Positions 53,682 to 62,807 of a DNA stretch of 64,000 nt are shown here, in pieces. Position 1 is the first letter of the stretch; each line of letters starts with the position of its first letter. The notes below the pieces were generated by a model. It made no database searches and had not been told where the DNA came from. It saw nothing but the letters and a program-made list of their open reading frames with translations. The position numbers were made by a program, and so were the translations under genes. The stretch covers positions 260,981-324,980 of the forward strand of contig NZ_KQ434757.1 of NCBI RefSeq assembly GCF_001270745.1, given 5' to 3'. The DNA is from Jiangella muralis. Its GTDB lineage: Bacteria; Actinomycetota; Actinomycetes; Jiangellales; Jiangellaceae.

Positions 53682-55787
53682 ATGACGGAGATCCCCGCGC
53701 CGCCCGTGGCGAAGCAGGTCCCTGCCGAGCGGACCGTCCATGGCGACGCCGTCGTCGACGAGTACGCGTGGCTGAAGGACCGCGACGACGCCGACACCGT
53801 CGCGTACCTCGAGGCCGAGAACGTCCACACGGAGGCGGCCACGGCGCACACGAAGGCGCTGCAGGACGAGATCTTCGACGAGATCAAGAGCCGCACGCTC
53901 GAGACCGACCTCTCCGTGCCGGCGCGGCACCACGGCTGGTGGTACTACACCCGAACGCTCGAGGGCAGCCAGTACCCCATCCACTGCCGCTCGCACACCG
54001 AGCCGGCGCTGCCCGCCGACCCCGCCGAGCCGATCGTCTCGCCCGCCGACGAGCAGGTGCTGCTCGATCAGAACGAGCTGGCCGGCGACTCCCCCTACTT
54101 CGCGCTCGGCGCGTTCGACGTCAGCCCCGACGGCCGGCTGCTGGCCTACTCCACCGACTTCGACGGCGGCGAGAAGTACACGCTGCGGTTCAAGGACCTC
54201 GAGACCGGCGCCACGCTGGCCGACGAGGTGCCCGGCACCTACTACGGGTCGGCGTGGGCGGCCGACGGCAGCGCGCTGTTCTACACCACCGTCGACGACG
54301 CCATGCGGCCGTACCGCGTGTGGCGGCACCTGCTGGGCACCGAAGCCGCGGCCGACGTCATCGTGCACGAGGAGACCGACGAGCGGTTCTTCGCCGGCGT
54401 CGGGCTGACCCGCAGCGAGCGGTACGTCGTCATCGAGCTGGGCAGCCAGATCACCAGCGAGACGTGGGTGCTGGCGGCCGACGACCCACGCGGCGAGTTC
54501 CGCGTCGTCCAGCCGCGCGAACAGGGCGTCGAGTACTCGCTGGACCACACCGGCGACTCCTTCTTCATCGTGCACAACAAGGACGCCGTCGACTTCGAGT
54601 TGGTCGTCGCCCCGGCCGGCGCGCCCGGACGGGAGAACTGGCGGCCGGTACTGCCGCACGCCCCCGGCGTCCGCGTCACCGGCGTCGACGCCTTCGCCGG
54701 CCACCTCGTCGTGTCGATGCGCCGCGAGGGCCGCACCGAGCTGCACGTCATGCCCCTGACCGACGGCGTGCCCGGTCCCGGGCGCGACATCGGGTTCGAC
54801 GAGCCGGTGCGCACCGTCCGGCCGGGCGGCAACCCCGAGTTCGACACCACGGTGTTCCGGCTCGGCTACGCCTCGCTCACCACGCCCAGCTCCGTCTACG
54901 ACTACGACGTCGCCGGCGGCGAGCTGACGCTGCGCAAGCGGCAGCCGGTCCTCGGCGGCGTCGACCTGTCCGCGTACGAGTCGGTCCGCGAGTGGGCCAC
55001 CGCCGACGACGGCACCCGCATCCCGATCTCGCTGGTCAAGCGGCGCGACACCCCGCGCGACGGCAGCGCCCCGTGCGTCCTGTACGGCTACGGCGCCTAC
55101 GAGGCGTCGATGGACCCGTGGTTCTCGATCGCCCGGCTGTCGCTGCTGGACCGCGGCTACGTGTTCGCCATCGCGCACGTGCGCGGCGGCGGCGAGCTGG
55201 GGCGGCGCTGGTACGAGGACGGCAAGCTGCTGCACAAGCGCAACACGTTCACCGACTTCATCGCCTGCGGCGACCACCTGGTGTCGGCCGGCTGGACGTC
55301 GCGCGACCGGCTGGCCGGACGCGGCGGCAGCGCCGGCGGCCTGCTCATCGGCGCCGTCGCCAACCTGTCTGCCGGCACCTTCGCCACGCTGGTCGGCGAG
55401 GTGCCGTTCGTCGACGCGCTCAACACCATCCTCGACCCCACGATGCCGCTGACGGTCGTCGAGTGGGAGGAGTGGGGCAACCCGGTCGACTCCGCCGAGG
55501 TGTACGCGTACATGAAGTCGTACTCGCCCTACGAGAACGTCGCGGCGCGGGCGTACCCCGCCATCCTGGCGACGGCCGGCCTGAACGATCCGCGGGTCGG
55601 GTATCACGAGCCGGCCAAGTGGGTGGCCCGGCTGCGCGCGACCGCCACCGGTGACCGTCCACTGCTGCTCAAGACCGAGATGGGCGCCGGCCACGGCGGG
55701 CCGTCCGGCCGCTACGACGCCTGGCGCGACGAAGCGTTCACGCTGGCGTTCATCATCGACACCACGAACCCCGCCAACCTCGCATAG
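53682..55787 (+). CDS. ptrB: Oligopeptidase B (S9A prolyl oligopeptidase family)
   Basis: A 701-residue cytosolic serine peptidase that cuts peptides after Arg or Lys. An N-terminal beta-propeller (about 75-410) shields the active site. The catalytic domain has Ser550 in GGSAGG, Asp636 in GLNDPRVGYHEPAKW and His671 in GAGHGGPSG. The segment DGTRIPISLVKRRDTPRDGSAPCVLYGYGAYEASMDP is diagnostic. It is divergent from the GntR gene and its promoter may overlap that operator. Confidence 0.93.
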   Translation: MTEIPAPPVAKQVPAERTVHGDAVVDEYAWLKDRDDADTVAYLEAENVHTEAATAHTKALQDEIFDEIKSRTLETDLSVPARHHGWWYYTRTLEGSQYPIHCRSHTEPALPADPAEPIVSPADEQVLLDQNELAGDSPYFALGAFDVSPDGRLLAYSTDFDGGEKYTLRFKDLETGATLADEVPGTYYGSAWAADGSALFYTTVDDAMRPYRVWRHLLGTEAAADVIVHEETDERFFAGVGLTRSERYVVIELGSQITSETWVLAADDPRGEFRVVQPREQGVEYSLDHTGDSFFIVHNKDAVDFELVVAPAGAPGRENWRPVLPHAPGVRVTGVDAFAGHLVVSMRREGRTELHVMPLTDGVPGPGRDIGFDEPVRTVRPGGNPEFDTTVFRLGYASLTTPSSVYDYDVAGGELTLRKRQPVLGGVDLSAYESVREWATADDGTRIPISLVKRRDTPRDGSAPCVLYGYGAYEASMDPWFSIARLSLLDRGYVFAIAHVRGGGELGRRWYEDGKLLHKRNTFTDFIACGDHLVSAGWTSRDRLAGRGGSAGGLLIGAVANLSAGTFATLVGEVPFVDALNTILDPTMPLTVVEWEEWGNPVDSAEVYAYMKSYSPYENVAARAYPAILATAGLNDPRVGYHEPAKWVARLRATATGDRPLLLKTEMGAGHGGPSGRYDAWRDEAFTLAFIIDTTNPANLA

Positions 55788-55798
55788 TTCATCTTCCG

Positions 55799-55823
55799 GG
55801 CGTTCGCGACCTGGGCGAACGCC
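55799..55823 (+). terminator. Hairpin after oligopeptidase gene
   Basis: GGCGTTCGC and GCGAACGCC form a perfect 9-bp stem with a 7-base loop, 11 bases after the stop. Confidence 0.7.
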
Positions 55824-55885
55824 GCGCATACGCGCGTCCCGATCGGGTAAGCCGCCAGTCAACGGCGAGATACCTGGGAGGGACC

Positions 55886-56212
<327 letters not shown>

Positions 56213-56587
56213 CCACTCCGTCGCGGAGCTGGTCCGGGAGTTCTCGACGCAGACGTCGCACCTGATCCGCGACGAGCTGCGGCTGGCCCAGGCGGAGATG
56301 TCGGACAAGGCGAAACACGCCGGGATCGGCCTCGGCCTGTTCGGCGGCGCCGGGCTGCTGGCCTTCTTCGGGGTCGGCGCCCTGGTGACGGCGGCCATCG
56401 CCGCGCTCTCGCTGACCAGGCTGGACGTGTGGGCCGCGGCGCTGATCGTGGCCGCCGTCCTGTTCCTGCTGGCCGGCGTGGCCGCACTGGTCGGACGCGG
56501 CGAGACCAAGCAGGCCTCGCCCACCCCGGACCGCACCGTCCAGAACGTCAAACGCGACGTCGAGGAGCTCAAGGAGGGCAGGCACCG

Positions 56588-56899
56588 ATGAGCACCACAT
56601 CCACGCGCACGAACGTCCCTGCGACCGGTGAACCGCCGAAGGACGCGACACCGGAGGACATCGAGAAGCACATCGAACGGACCCGCGCCGACCTCGGCCG
56701 CACTGTCGAGGCGCTGCAGCACAAGCTGGACGTGCGCAGCCAGGCGCGCGAGCGGCTGAGCGCCGTCCGCGACCGGGCCGGCGCCATGGCCGCGAGCGTC
56801 AAGGCACTGGCCATGCGCCCCGTCACGATGATCGTCGCCGGGGCCACCGTCGTCGTCGGTGGTGTGGCCGGCGTGGTCGCCTGGAAGCGCCGTCACTAG
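56588..56899 (+). CDS. DUF3618 protein
   Basis: A 103-residue protein with the DUF3618 core EDIEKHIERTRADLGRTVEALQHKLDVRSQARER (amphipathic helix) and one C-terminal membrane helix (VTMIVAGATVVVGGVAGVVAW). The ATG at 56588 overlaps the preceding stop, so translation is coupled. It typically accompanies YtxH-like and holin-like genes. Function unknown. Confidence 0.9.
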   Translation: MSTTSTRTNVPATGEPPKDATPEDIEKHIERTRADLGRTVEALQHKLDVRSQARERLSAVRDRAGAMAASVKALAMRPVTMIVAGATVVVGGVAGVVAWKRRH

Positions 56900-56907
56900 G
56901 AGCACCC

Positions 56908-58005
56908 ATGGCGACGCACATCCACGGACGCGAGTCCTCGGTGCCGGGTCAGCCGCGGTCCGACGGCGCGGCGGCGGACCAGGCGGTGCCGGACGGGCCG
57001 ACGCAGCTCACCCGGCCGTCCTGGACCTATGTCGCCCGCCGCTCGGTGCGTGAGTTCCTCCGCGACGAGTGCCCGGACCTGGCGGCGGCGCTGACCTACT
57101 ACGCGGTGCTGTCGCTGTTCCCGGCGCTGGTGGCGCTGGCGTCGTTGCCGGCCCTCATCGGGCAGGACAGCCAGCGGACGACCGACCAGCTCGTCGGCAT
57201 CGTGCAGGACATCGCGCCGTCGCTGGTGACGTCGGACCTGGAACGACCCATCAATCAACTCACCAATGTCCCGGGCGCCGGCACAGCGCTGGTCATCGGT
57301 CTGCTGGTCGCGCTGTGGTCGGCGTCCGGCTATGTCGGCGCCTTCGGCCGCGCCATGAACCGCATCTACGACGTCGACGAGGGACGGCCGTTCTGGAAGC
57401 TGCGGCCGCAGCAGCTGGCGCTCACGCTGCTGACCATGCTGCTGGTGCTGGCGGCCGCCGTGCTGCTGGTGGTCAGCGGCCCGGTGGCACGGGCGATCGG
57501 CGACGCGATCGGGGTCGGCGACACCGCCGTGACCGTATGGAACGTCGCCAAGTGGCCGGCCCTCGTGCTGATCGTCGTCGTGATCGTGGCGATGCTGTAT
57601 TGGGGCACCCCGAACGTGCGCCGGCCGCGGTTCCGCTGGGTCAGTGCCGGCGCCTTCATCGCGATCGTCGTGTGGGCGCTCGGCTCGGCCGCGTTCGGGC
57701 TCTACGTCGCGAACTTCAGCAGCTACAACCGCACGTACGGGTCGCTGGCCGGCGTGGTCGTCTTTCTGCTGTGGCTGTGGCTGACGAACCTGGCGCTGCT
57801 GTTCGGCGCCGAGTTCGACGCCGAGACCGAACGGGCCCGCGAGCTGCTGGCGGGGGTGCCCGCCGAGGAGGCGATCCAGCTGCCTCCTCGCGACACGCGC
57901 AAGATCGAGAAGGACGCCGCGAAGCGGGCGACCCTGGTGCGCCGCGGCCTGCGGCTGCGACAGTCCGGCGGCGACAACACGTCGCTGCCGGAGGAACGCA
58001 CCTGA
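56908..58005 (+). CDS. YihY/BrkB-family membrane protein
   Basis: A 365-residue integral membrane protein with six helices. Family marks: DECPDLAAALTYYAVLSLFPALVALASL, LWSASGYVGAFGRAMNRIYDVDEGRPFWKLR, and YNRTYGSLAGVVVFLLWLWLTNLALLFGAEFDAETERAR. The RNase BN name for this family is wrong; it is of uncertain transport or envelope function. Eight bases after DUF3618. GGAGC lies upstream of its ATG. Confidence 0.92.
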   Translation: MATHIHGRESSVPGQPRSDGAAADQAVPDGPTQLTRPSWTYVARRSVREFLRDECPDLAAALTYYAVLSLFPALVALASLPALIGQDSQRTTDQLVGIVQDIAPSLVTSDLERPINQLTNVPGAGTALVIGLLVALWSASGYVGAFGRAMNRIYDVDEGRPFWKLRPQQLALTLLTMLLVLAAAVLLVVSGPVARAIGDAIGVGDTAVTVWNVAKWPALVLIVVVIVAMLYWGTPNVRRPRFRWVSAGAFIAIVVWALGSAAFGLYVANFSSYNRTYGSLAGVVVFLLWLWLTNLALLFGAEFDAETERARELLAGVPAEEAIQLPPRDTRKIEKDAAKRATLVRRGLRLRQSGGDNTSLPEERT

Positions 58006-58134
58006 CGGCGACACGGTCCGGGCGGGCGGCGCATCGGGGCAGACAGACGCCGTCTCCCAGGTCATCGAGGCCGCCATGACCGCGCCGCCGTCACGACCGC
58101 GCTCGAACCTCAGCGGGACCAGCTGGGCCGGCGG

Positions 58135-58335
58135 TCAGATCGCGCGGACCCGGCTGGCGCCTGCGCGGGCTTCGAGCCGGCGGGCGAGGCGGTCGAGCAG
58201 GCGGGCGGCCAGTTCGAGGCGACGGGTGCGGCGGGCCCGGCGGGCCCGGCGAGCCATCGCGGTGGTGGCCGCGTCGTGCTGCAGTTCGACGGCGCGAACC
58301 CGGTGCAGGGTGTCGGCGTAGGGCTCGAACGTCAT
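58135..58335 (-). CDS. Small basic protein of the DUF4097 operon
   Basis: A 66-residue protein with an N-terminal MTFEPYADTLHRVRAVELQHDAATTAM and a very Arg-rich helix (RRARRARRTRRLELAARLLDRLARRLEARAG). AAGGAGA sits nine bases before the ATG. It starts 13 bases after the DUF4097 stop, so it belongs to that operon. It may bind DNA or membranes. Unrecognised family. Confidence 0.65.
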   Translation of the reverse strand: MTFEPYADTLHRVRAVELQHDAATTAMARRARRARRTRRLELAARLLDRLARRLEARAGASRVRAI

Positions 58336-58347
58336 GGCGGTCTCCTT

Positions 58348-59196
58348 TCAGGTCGTGCGGTGCAGCCGGATCGACCCGCTGACGGTGGTGATGGAGAGCA
58401 GCAGGGCACGGTCGGTCTCGGCGGGCGCGTCGGTGTGGTCGAGGTCGGAGTGGATGGACCCGGAGATGGACGACACGTCGAGATTGGCGGCGGTGCCGGT
58501 GACGATGCCGACGGTGACGTTGCCGCTGGCGCTGCGCGCCCGTAGGTCGCCCTCGACGGCGCGGTGGGCGGTGATGTCGCCGGACGCGGTCTTGAGCTCG
58601 ACGTGGCCGTCGACCGCGGCGAGCCGGATGTCGCCGGAGGCGGCGGAGACGCGGCCGCTGCTGAGCAGCTGCTCGACGTCGATGGAGCCGGAGCCGGATT
58701 CCAGCTCGACGGTGCCGCCGGCGGTGCCGAACCGGATGGACCCGGAACCGGTGCGGACCTGGGCGCCGGCGGTCTCGGTGACGTAGACGTCGCCGCTGCC
58801 GGTGCTGAGCTGGAGATCGTCGCAGGTGTCGACGGCGATGTCGCCGGAGCCGCACTTGGCGGCGACGTCGGCGAACCGGCCGTCGAGGCGGAGGTCGCCG
58901 GAGCCGGCCTGGGCGTCGACGCGGCTGCCGGTAGGCACGGTGACAGTGATGTCGACCGACGTGGAGCGGCCGAGCAACGACGTGGTGCGCGGGACCTCGA
59001 TGCGCAGCGCGCCGGGCCGGTGCTCGACCAGCGTGCGCTGGGCGAGGTCGTCGCCGTCGCGGCCGGCCGGCCGCAGCTCGACCAGGATCTCCGTGGTGTC
59101 GTCGGCCGCGGTGACGACGAGATCGCCGGAGCGCTGATCGACGGTCAGGCCGATGGGGCCGTCGGCGGGGAAGCGGTGGGTGACGATGTCGGACAC
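58348..59196 (-). CDS. DUF4097 beta-repeat protein
   Basis: A 282-residue protein. The later part is a right-handed beta-helix of repeated SGSGDI/SGSI-type turns (CGSGDIAVDTCDDLQLSTGSGDVYVTETAGAQVRTGSGSIRFGTAGGTVELESGSGSIDVEQ). This is the DUF4097/adhesin-like fold. No signal peptide, so it acts in the cytosol. The GTG at 59196 has AGGAGA at proper spacing. It follows the RHH gene by 28 bases. Confidence 0.9.
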   Translation of the reverse strand: MSDIVTHRFPADGPIGLTVDQRSGDLVVTAADDTTEILVELRPAGRDGDDLAQRTLVEHRPGALRIEVPRTTSLLGRSTSVDITVTVPTGSRVDAQAGSGDLRLDGRFADVAAKCGSGDIAVDTCDDLQLSTGSGDVYVTETAGAQVRTGSGSIRFGTAGGTVELESGSGSIDVEQLLSSGRVSAASGDIRLAAVDGHVELKTASGDITAHRAVEGDLRARSASGNVTVGIVTGTAANLDVSSISGSIHSDLDHTDAPAETDRALLLSITTVSGSIRLHRTT

Positions 59197-59224
59197 GGGA
59201 GTCTCCTGAGTTGGCGGGCGGACG

Positions 59225-59716
59225 TCAGCGCACCCAGCCGGACAGGTTCCGGCCGATGGTGACGCGGGTGGACGAGCGCTGCGGCTCGAAGGTCTGCAGC
59301 ACGGCACGGATGAGCCAGGCGTTGACGGACATGCCGTCGGCGGCCGCCGCCTCTTCGACCCGGACCTTGAGCGTCTCGGGCAGCCGGAGCGACACCCGCG
59401 AGGTGCCTTCGTCCTCCGGCGGCAGTGGCGGTGCCGGAGGGGTGGGCGGCTGTGGCGGGTGCGGCGGGTGGCGGACCGTCTCGGTGGCGACCATCTCGGG
59501 ATCGCCACCACGCAACCGGACCTCCACCGCGATGCCGTCGAGCTGGGTGGTGACCTCCGCCGCCGCGTCGCCCAGCGCCTCGAGCAGCGTGAGCCGCAGC
59601 GACGGCTCGACGGCGTACGACAGCCGCTCGGCGGCACCACGGACGTCGTCGGAGGCGGCCTGCCCGGCCGCGGCCAACGAGCCGCGCAACGCTTCGACGT
59701 ATTGAGTGAGGTCCAT
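59225..59716 (-). CDS. HicB-like ribbon-helix-helix regulator
   Basis: A 163-residue protein. The C-terminal RVSLRLPETLKVRVEEAAAADGMSVNAWLIRAVLQTFEP is a ribbon-helix-helix DNA-binding domain (Arc/HicB type). A Pro-rich linker (about 83-100) joins it to an N-terminal helical part. It lacks a HicA partner, so it is a regulator and not a toxin-antitoxin. Its ATG lies inside an array of TGACGCCA half-sites, pointing to autoregulation of the operon with DUF4097. Confidence 0.85.
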   Translation of the reverse strand: MDLTQYVEALRGSLAAAGQAASDDVRGAAERLSYAVEPSLRLTLLEALGDAAAEVTTQLDGIAVEVRLRGGDPEMVATETVRHPPHPPQPPTPPAPPLPPEDEGTSRVSLRLPETLKVRVEEAAAADGMSVNAWLIRAVLQTFEPQRSSTRVTIGRNLSGWVR

Positions 59717-59751
59717 GACGCCATGGTGGCGTCATCGTGGCGTCATGTCAA
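59715..59751 (-). promoter_or_regulatory. RHH operator array and -35 box
   Basis: ATGACGCCA at 59715-59723 and its inverted copies at 59727-59735 and 59738-59746 are spaced 12 and 11 bases, one helical turn. A minus-strand TTGACA at 59746-59751 is a likely -35, 29 bases from the start codon, so bound RHH protein would cover the promoter. Confidence 0.75.
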
Positions 59752-59780
59752 GCGCCACGGTGACGCCGCACTGACGGCAC

Positions 59781-59821
59781 GACGCCCCGGGTGACGCCAT
59801 CGTGGCGTCACCCGGGGCGTC
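59781..59821 (-). terminator. Very stable hairpin with TGACGCCA core
   Basis: A perfect 19-bp stem with TCG loop, nine bases after the Fe-S oxidoreductase stop on the minus strand. Its centre repeats the half-site TGACGCCA-TCG-TGGCGTCA found in the RHH promoter, so it may also be a regulator site. Confidence 0.8.
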
Positions 59822-59829
59822 GGGAGCGG

Positions 59830-61953
59830 TCAGGCGTTCCGCTGCACCGCAGCGAGCAGCAGCTGGGCGACGTCGAGGACCTCGACGCCCTCGCCGCGGC
59901 CATCGGCCTGGGCCTCGGTGAGGCCGTCGGAGAGCATGACCCGGCAGAACGGGCAGCCGACGGCGATGGCCTCGGCGCCGGTGTCGAGCGCCTCGGTGGT
60001 GCGGGCGCTGTTGATGCGGGTGCCGATGCGCTCCTCCATCCACATGCGGGCCCCGCCGGCGCCGCAGCAGAACGAGTTCTGCTGGTTGCGCGGCATCTCC
60101 CGCAGCTCGACGCCGGGCAGCGCACCGACCAGCTCGCGCGGCGGCGTGTAGACCTGGTTGTGCCGGCCCAGGAAGCAGGGGTCGTGGTAGGTGACCGGCC
60201 GCCCCGCGATCTGGGCGTCACCGGCGGGCGCGACGGGGGTCAGCTTGCCCTCGCGGACCAGCCGATTCAGCAGCTGGGTGTGGTGCACGACCTCCAGCTC
60301 CAGCCCGAGCTGGGCGTACTCGTTCTTGATCGTGTTGAAGCAGTGCGCGCACGACGACACCACCCGCACCGCCTTCGACTCGCGCAGCACATCGATGTTC
60401 TGCGCGGCCAGTTGCTGGTACAGGAACTCGTTCCCCGACCGCCGGGCCGGGTCGCCGGTGCAGGTCTCGCCGTCGCCGAGCACGGCGAACGAGACCCCGG
60501 CGGTGTGCAGCAGCTCCGCGACCGCCTGCGTGGTCTTCTTCGCCCGGTCCTCGAACGCGCCCGCGCAACCGACCCAGAACAACCACTCCACCTGCGACAG
60601 GTCGTCGACCTCGACGCCGACCCGCGGCACGTCGAACGACAGCCCCGACGCCCAGTCCATGCGCTTGGACGCGTTCACGCCCCACGGGTTGCCGGCCTTC
60701 TCCAGGTTCTTGAACAGCCCGTTCAGCTCCGACGGGAACTCGGACTCGATCAGCGACTGGTAGCGGCGCAGGTCCAGGATGTGATCGACGTGCTCGATGT
60801 CGACCGGGCACTGCTCCACACACGCACCGCACATGGTGCACGACCACAGCACGTCCGGGTCGATGACACCGCCCGCGTCCACCGGCCCGACGAGCGGCCG
60901 CTCCGCCTCCGCCCGCGCGGACTCGTCGCCCGTCAGCAGGTACGGCGCCTTCGCGTACGCGTGATCGCGCAGCGCCGTGACGAACAGCTTCGGCGACAAC
61001 GGCTTGTCGGTATTCCACGCCGGGCACTGCGACTGGCACCGCCCGCACTCCGTGCAGGTGGAGAAGTCGAGCAACCCCTTCCAGGAGAAGTCCTCGACCT
61101 TCCCGACCCCCAGCGACGCGTCCTCGTCGAGGTCGTCGAGTGCCTCGAAGTCGACCGGCTCGCCCTTGACCGTCAGCGGCTTCGCGGCACCCAGCGCGGG
61201 CCCGCCCTCGGGGTCGCGCTTGAACCAGATGTTGAAGAACGCCAGTCCGCGATGCCAGCCCACCCCCATCGTCAGGTTCCATGCCAGCACGATGAAGAAC
61301 ACCCACGACACGGTGATCTTCAGCGCTGCCACCAGATGGACGGTGAGCTCGACGTCCGACGTGGCCACCGAATCGAACCAGGACCCGATGAACGCCGTCA
61401 GCGGGAAGTGCAGCACGTCGCCGAAGAGGCGGTACTCCAGCCCGCGCAGCACCAGGATGCTCGCCGCGATGGTCGCGATGGTGAACTCGACGTAGTACGC
61501 CTGACAGAACGTCGACCCGAAGAACCGCGACCCCCGGCCCAGCCGCCGCGGATGCGACCGCTGCCGTACCACCGTCAGCACGCCGATGCCCAGCAGCGTG
61601 GCCCACGCGATGGCCTCGGTCGCCCACTCGAACGGGATCCAGTGCCCGATCAGCGGCAGCGCGTACCACGCGTCGAACAGCTGCCCGTACGCCGTGACCA
61701 GCGTGAAGAACAACGCGAAGAACCCGACCATGACGAACCAGTGCGCCGCCGCCACCACCGGCCGCTTCGCCATCTTCGTGTGGCCGAGGAACTCGCGCAC
61801 CAGCGTGCGAGTGCGGGCGGACGGGTTCAGCTTGCGGCCCGGCGCGGGCCCGCCCAGCCGGATGACCCGCACCATCCGCTTGATCGCGTCGGTGAGCACC
61901 ACCAACGACAACGTCGTCACGCCCAGCGCGACGACTACCGCGACGTACTGCAT
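59830..61953 (-). CDS. FadF-like Fe-S oxidoreductase (electron transfer from acyl-CoA dehydrogenation)
   Basis: A 707-residue membrane oxidoreductase. The N-terminal third has about five helices (NarI-like). Two [4Fe-4S] motifs (CTECGRCQSQCP, CTMCGACVEQCP) follow. The C-terminal part has two CCG cysteine-rich domains (VGCAGAF, SCAHCFNT, FCCGAGGARMW, GCPFC). Length and layout match the B. subtilis FadF/YwjF type, which is thought to pass electrons from ETF to the quinone pool. AAGGAGG sits ten bases before the ATG. A TTACTCGCGAGTAA site lies about 45 bases upstream. Confidence 0.9.
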   Translation of the reverse strand: MQYVAVVVALGVTTLSLVVLTDAIKRMVRVIRLGGPAPGRKLNPSARTRTLVREFLGHTKMAKRPVVAAAHWFVMVGFFALFFTLVTAYGQLFDAWYALPLIGHWIPFEWATEAIAWATLLGIGVLTVVRQRSHPRRLGRGSRFFGSTFCQAYYVEFTIATIAASILVLRGLEYRLFGDVLHFPLTAFIGSWFDSVATSDVELTVHLVAALKITVSWVFFIVLAWNLTMGVGWHRGLAFFNIWFKRDPEGGPALGAAKPLTVKGEPVDFEALDDLDEDASLGVGKVEDFSWKGLLDFSTCTECGRCQSQCPAWNTDKPLSPKLFVTALRDHAYAKAPYLLTGDESARAEAERPLVGPVDAGGVIDPDVLWSCTMCGACVEQCPVDIEHVDHILDLRRYQSLIESEFPSELNGLFKNLEKAGNPWGVNASKRMDWASGLSFDVPRVGVEVDDLSQVEWLFWVGCAGAFEDRAKKTTQAVAELLHTAGVSFAVLGDGETCTGDPARRSGNEFLYQQLAAQNIDVLRESKAVRVVSSCAHCFNTIKNEYAQLGLELEVVHHTQLLNRLVREGKLTPVAPAGDAQIAGRPVTYHDPCFLGRHNQVYTPPRELVGALPGVELREMPRNQQNSFCCGAGGARMWMEERIGTRINSARTTEALDTGAEAIAVGCPFCRVMLSDGLTEAQADGRGEGVEVLDVAQLLLAAVQRNA

Positions 61954-61997
61954 GGCGCTCGGCCTCCTTGCCGGTGGAACGGGTCTCGCGATTGATA

Positions 61998-62011
61998 TTA
62001 CTCGCGAGTAA
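61998..62011. promoter_or_regulatory. Perfect palindrome TTACTCGCGAGTAA, likely TetR operator
   Basis: A 14-bp perfect palindrome between dcd and the Fe-S oxidoreductase gene. It resembles the TACTNGCNAGTA sites used by TetR-type regulators of acyl-CoA metabolism in actinobacteria, from memory. No regulator gene lies next to it. Confidence 0.7.
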
Positions 62012-62014
62012 CCA

Positions 62015-62599
62015 CTAGGCGCCGTCGACCCGCGTCCGGTGGAAGTTGAGGTGCGACCGGCTGGGGGTCGGGCCGCGCTGCCCCTGGTAGCGCGAGCCGT
62101 GCCGCGCGGCCCCGTACGGCTCCTCGGCCGGCGACGTCAGCTGGAAGAAGCACAGCTGGCCGATCTTCATGCCCGGCCACAGCTTGATCGGCAGCGTCGC
62201 GACGTTGGACAGCTCCAGCGTGACATGGCCGGTGAACCCGGGGTCGATGAACCCGGCGGTCGAATGCGTCAGCAGCCCCAGCCGGCCCAGGCTGGACTTG
62301 CCCTCGAGCCGGGCCGCGACGTCGTCGCCGAGCGTCACCGTCTCGTACGTCGACGCCAGCGCGAACTCGCCGGGGTGCAGGACGAACGGGTCGCCACCGT
62401 CGGGCTCGACCATGCGGGTGAGGTCGGGCTGCTCCTCGGCCGGGTCGATGTGGGGGTACCGGTGGTTCTCGAACACGCGGAAGTAGCGGTCGAGCCGGAC
62501 GTCGATGCTCGACGGTTGCACCATCTCCGGGTCGAACGGGTCGAGCGCGACCCGCTTCGACTCGACGGCGGAGCGGATGTCCCGGTCGGAGAGCAGCAT
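62015..62599 (-). CDS. dcd: dCTP deaminase (probably bifunctional with dUTPase)
   Basis: A 194-residue trimeric enzyme that deaminates dCTP, and in mycobacteria the homologue also cleaves dUTP to dUMP. Landmarks: [65 protein letters not shown] (catalytic Glu and nucleotide pocket), [10 protein letters not shown] and the C-terminal [13 protein letters not shown] that closes over the site. Confidence 0.96.
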   Translation of the reverse strand: MLLSDRDIRSAVESKRVALDPFDPEMVQPSSIDVRLDRYFRVFENHRYPHIDPAEEQPDLTRMVEPDGGDPFVLHPGEFALASTYETVTLGDDVAARLEGKSSLGRLGLLTHSTAGFIDPGFTGHVTLELSNVATLPIKLWPGMKIGQLCFFQLTSPAEEPYGAARHGSRYQGQRGPTPSRSHLNFHRTRVDGA

Positions 62600-62690
62600 G
62601 TGTGGACACTACCGACCCGGCCTGGGTCGCAACCACGCGACCGCCCAGACGCGGCGACGTCCGCACACCCCCGAACGACCCCGCACCCGC

Positions 62691-62762
62691 GTTGATCTTG
62701 GAGCAATTGAGCAATCGCGGGGTGATATGTCCGATGGATACCCCGACAACTCCAAGATCAAC
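62691..62762. repeat. 72-bp hairpin repeat, copy 2
   Basis: GTTGATCTTGGAG at one end and CTCCAAGATCAAC at the other, a 46-base middle with GATATGTCCGATGGAT and CGGGGT/ACCCCG arms. Arms extend to 15 perfect bases (62689-62764). It lies between dcd and the TRIC gene. Confidence 0.88.
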
Positions 62763-62807
62763 GCTGCTGGACGGGGCGGACGGGCGCGGGCGCGGGCGGG
62801 GCGCGGG

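Noticed and set aside
59225..59716. HicAB toxin-antitoxin system
   Set aside because: No HicA-like toxin gene is adjacent; the RHH protein is linked to DUF4097, a known regulator-type arrangement.
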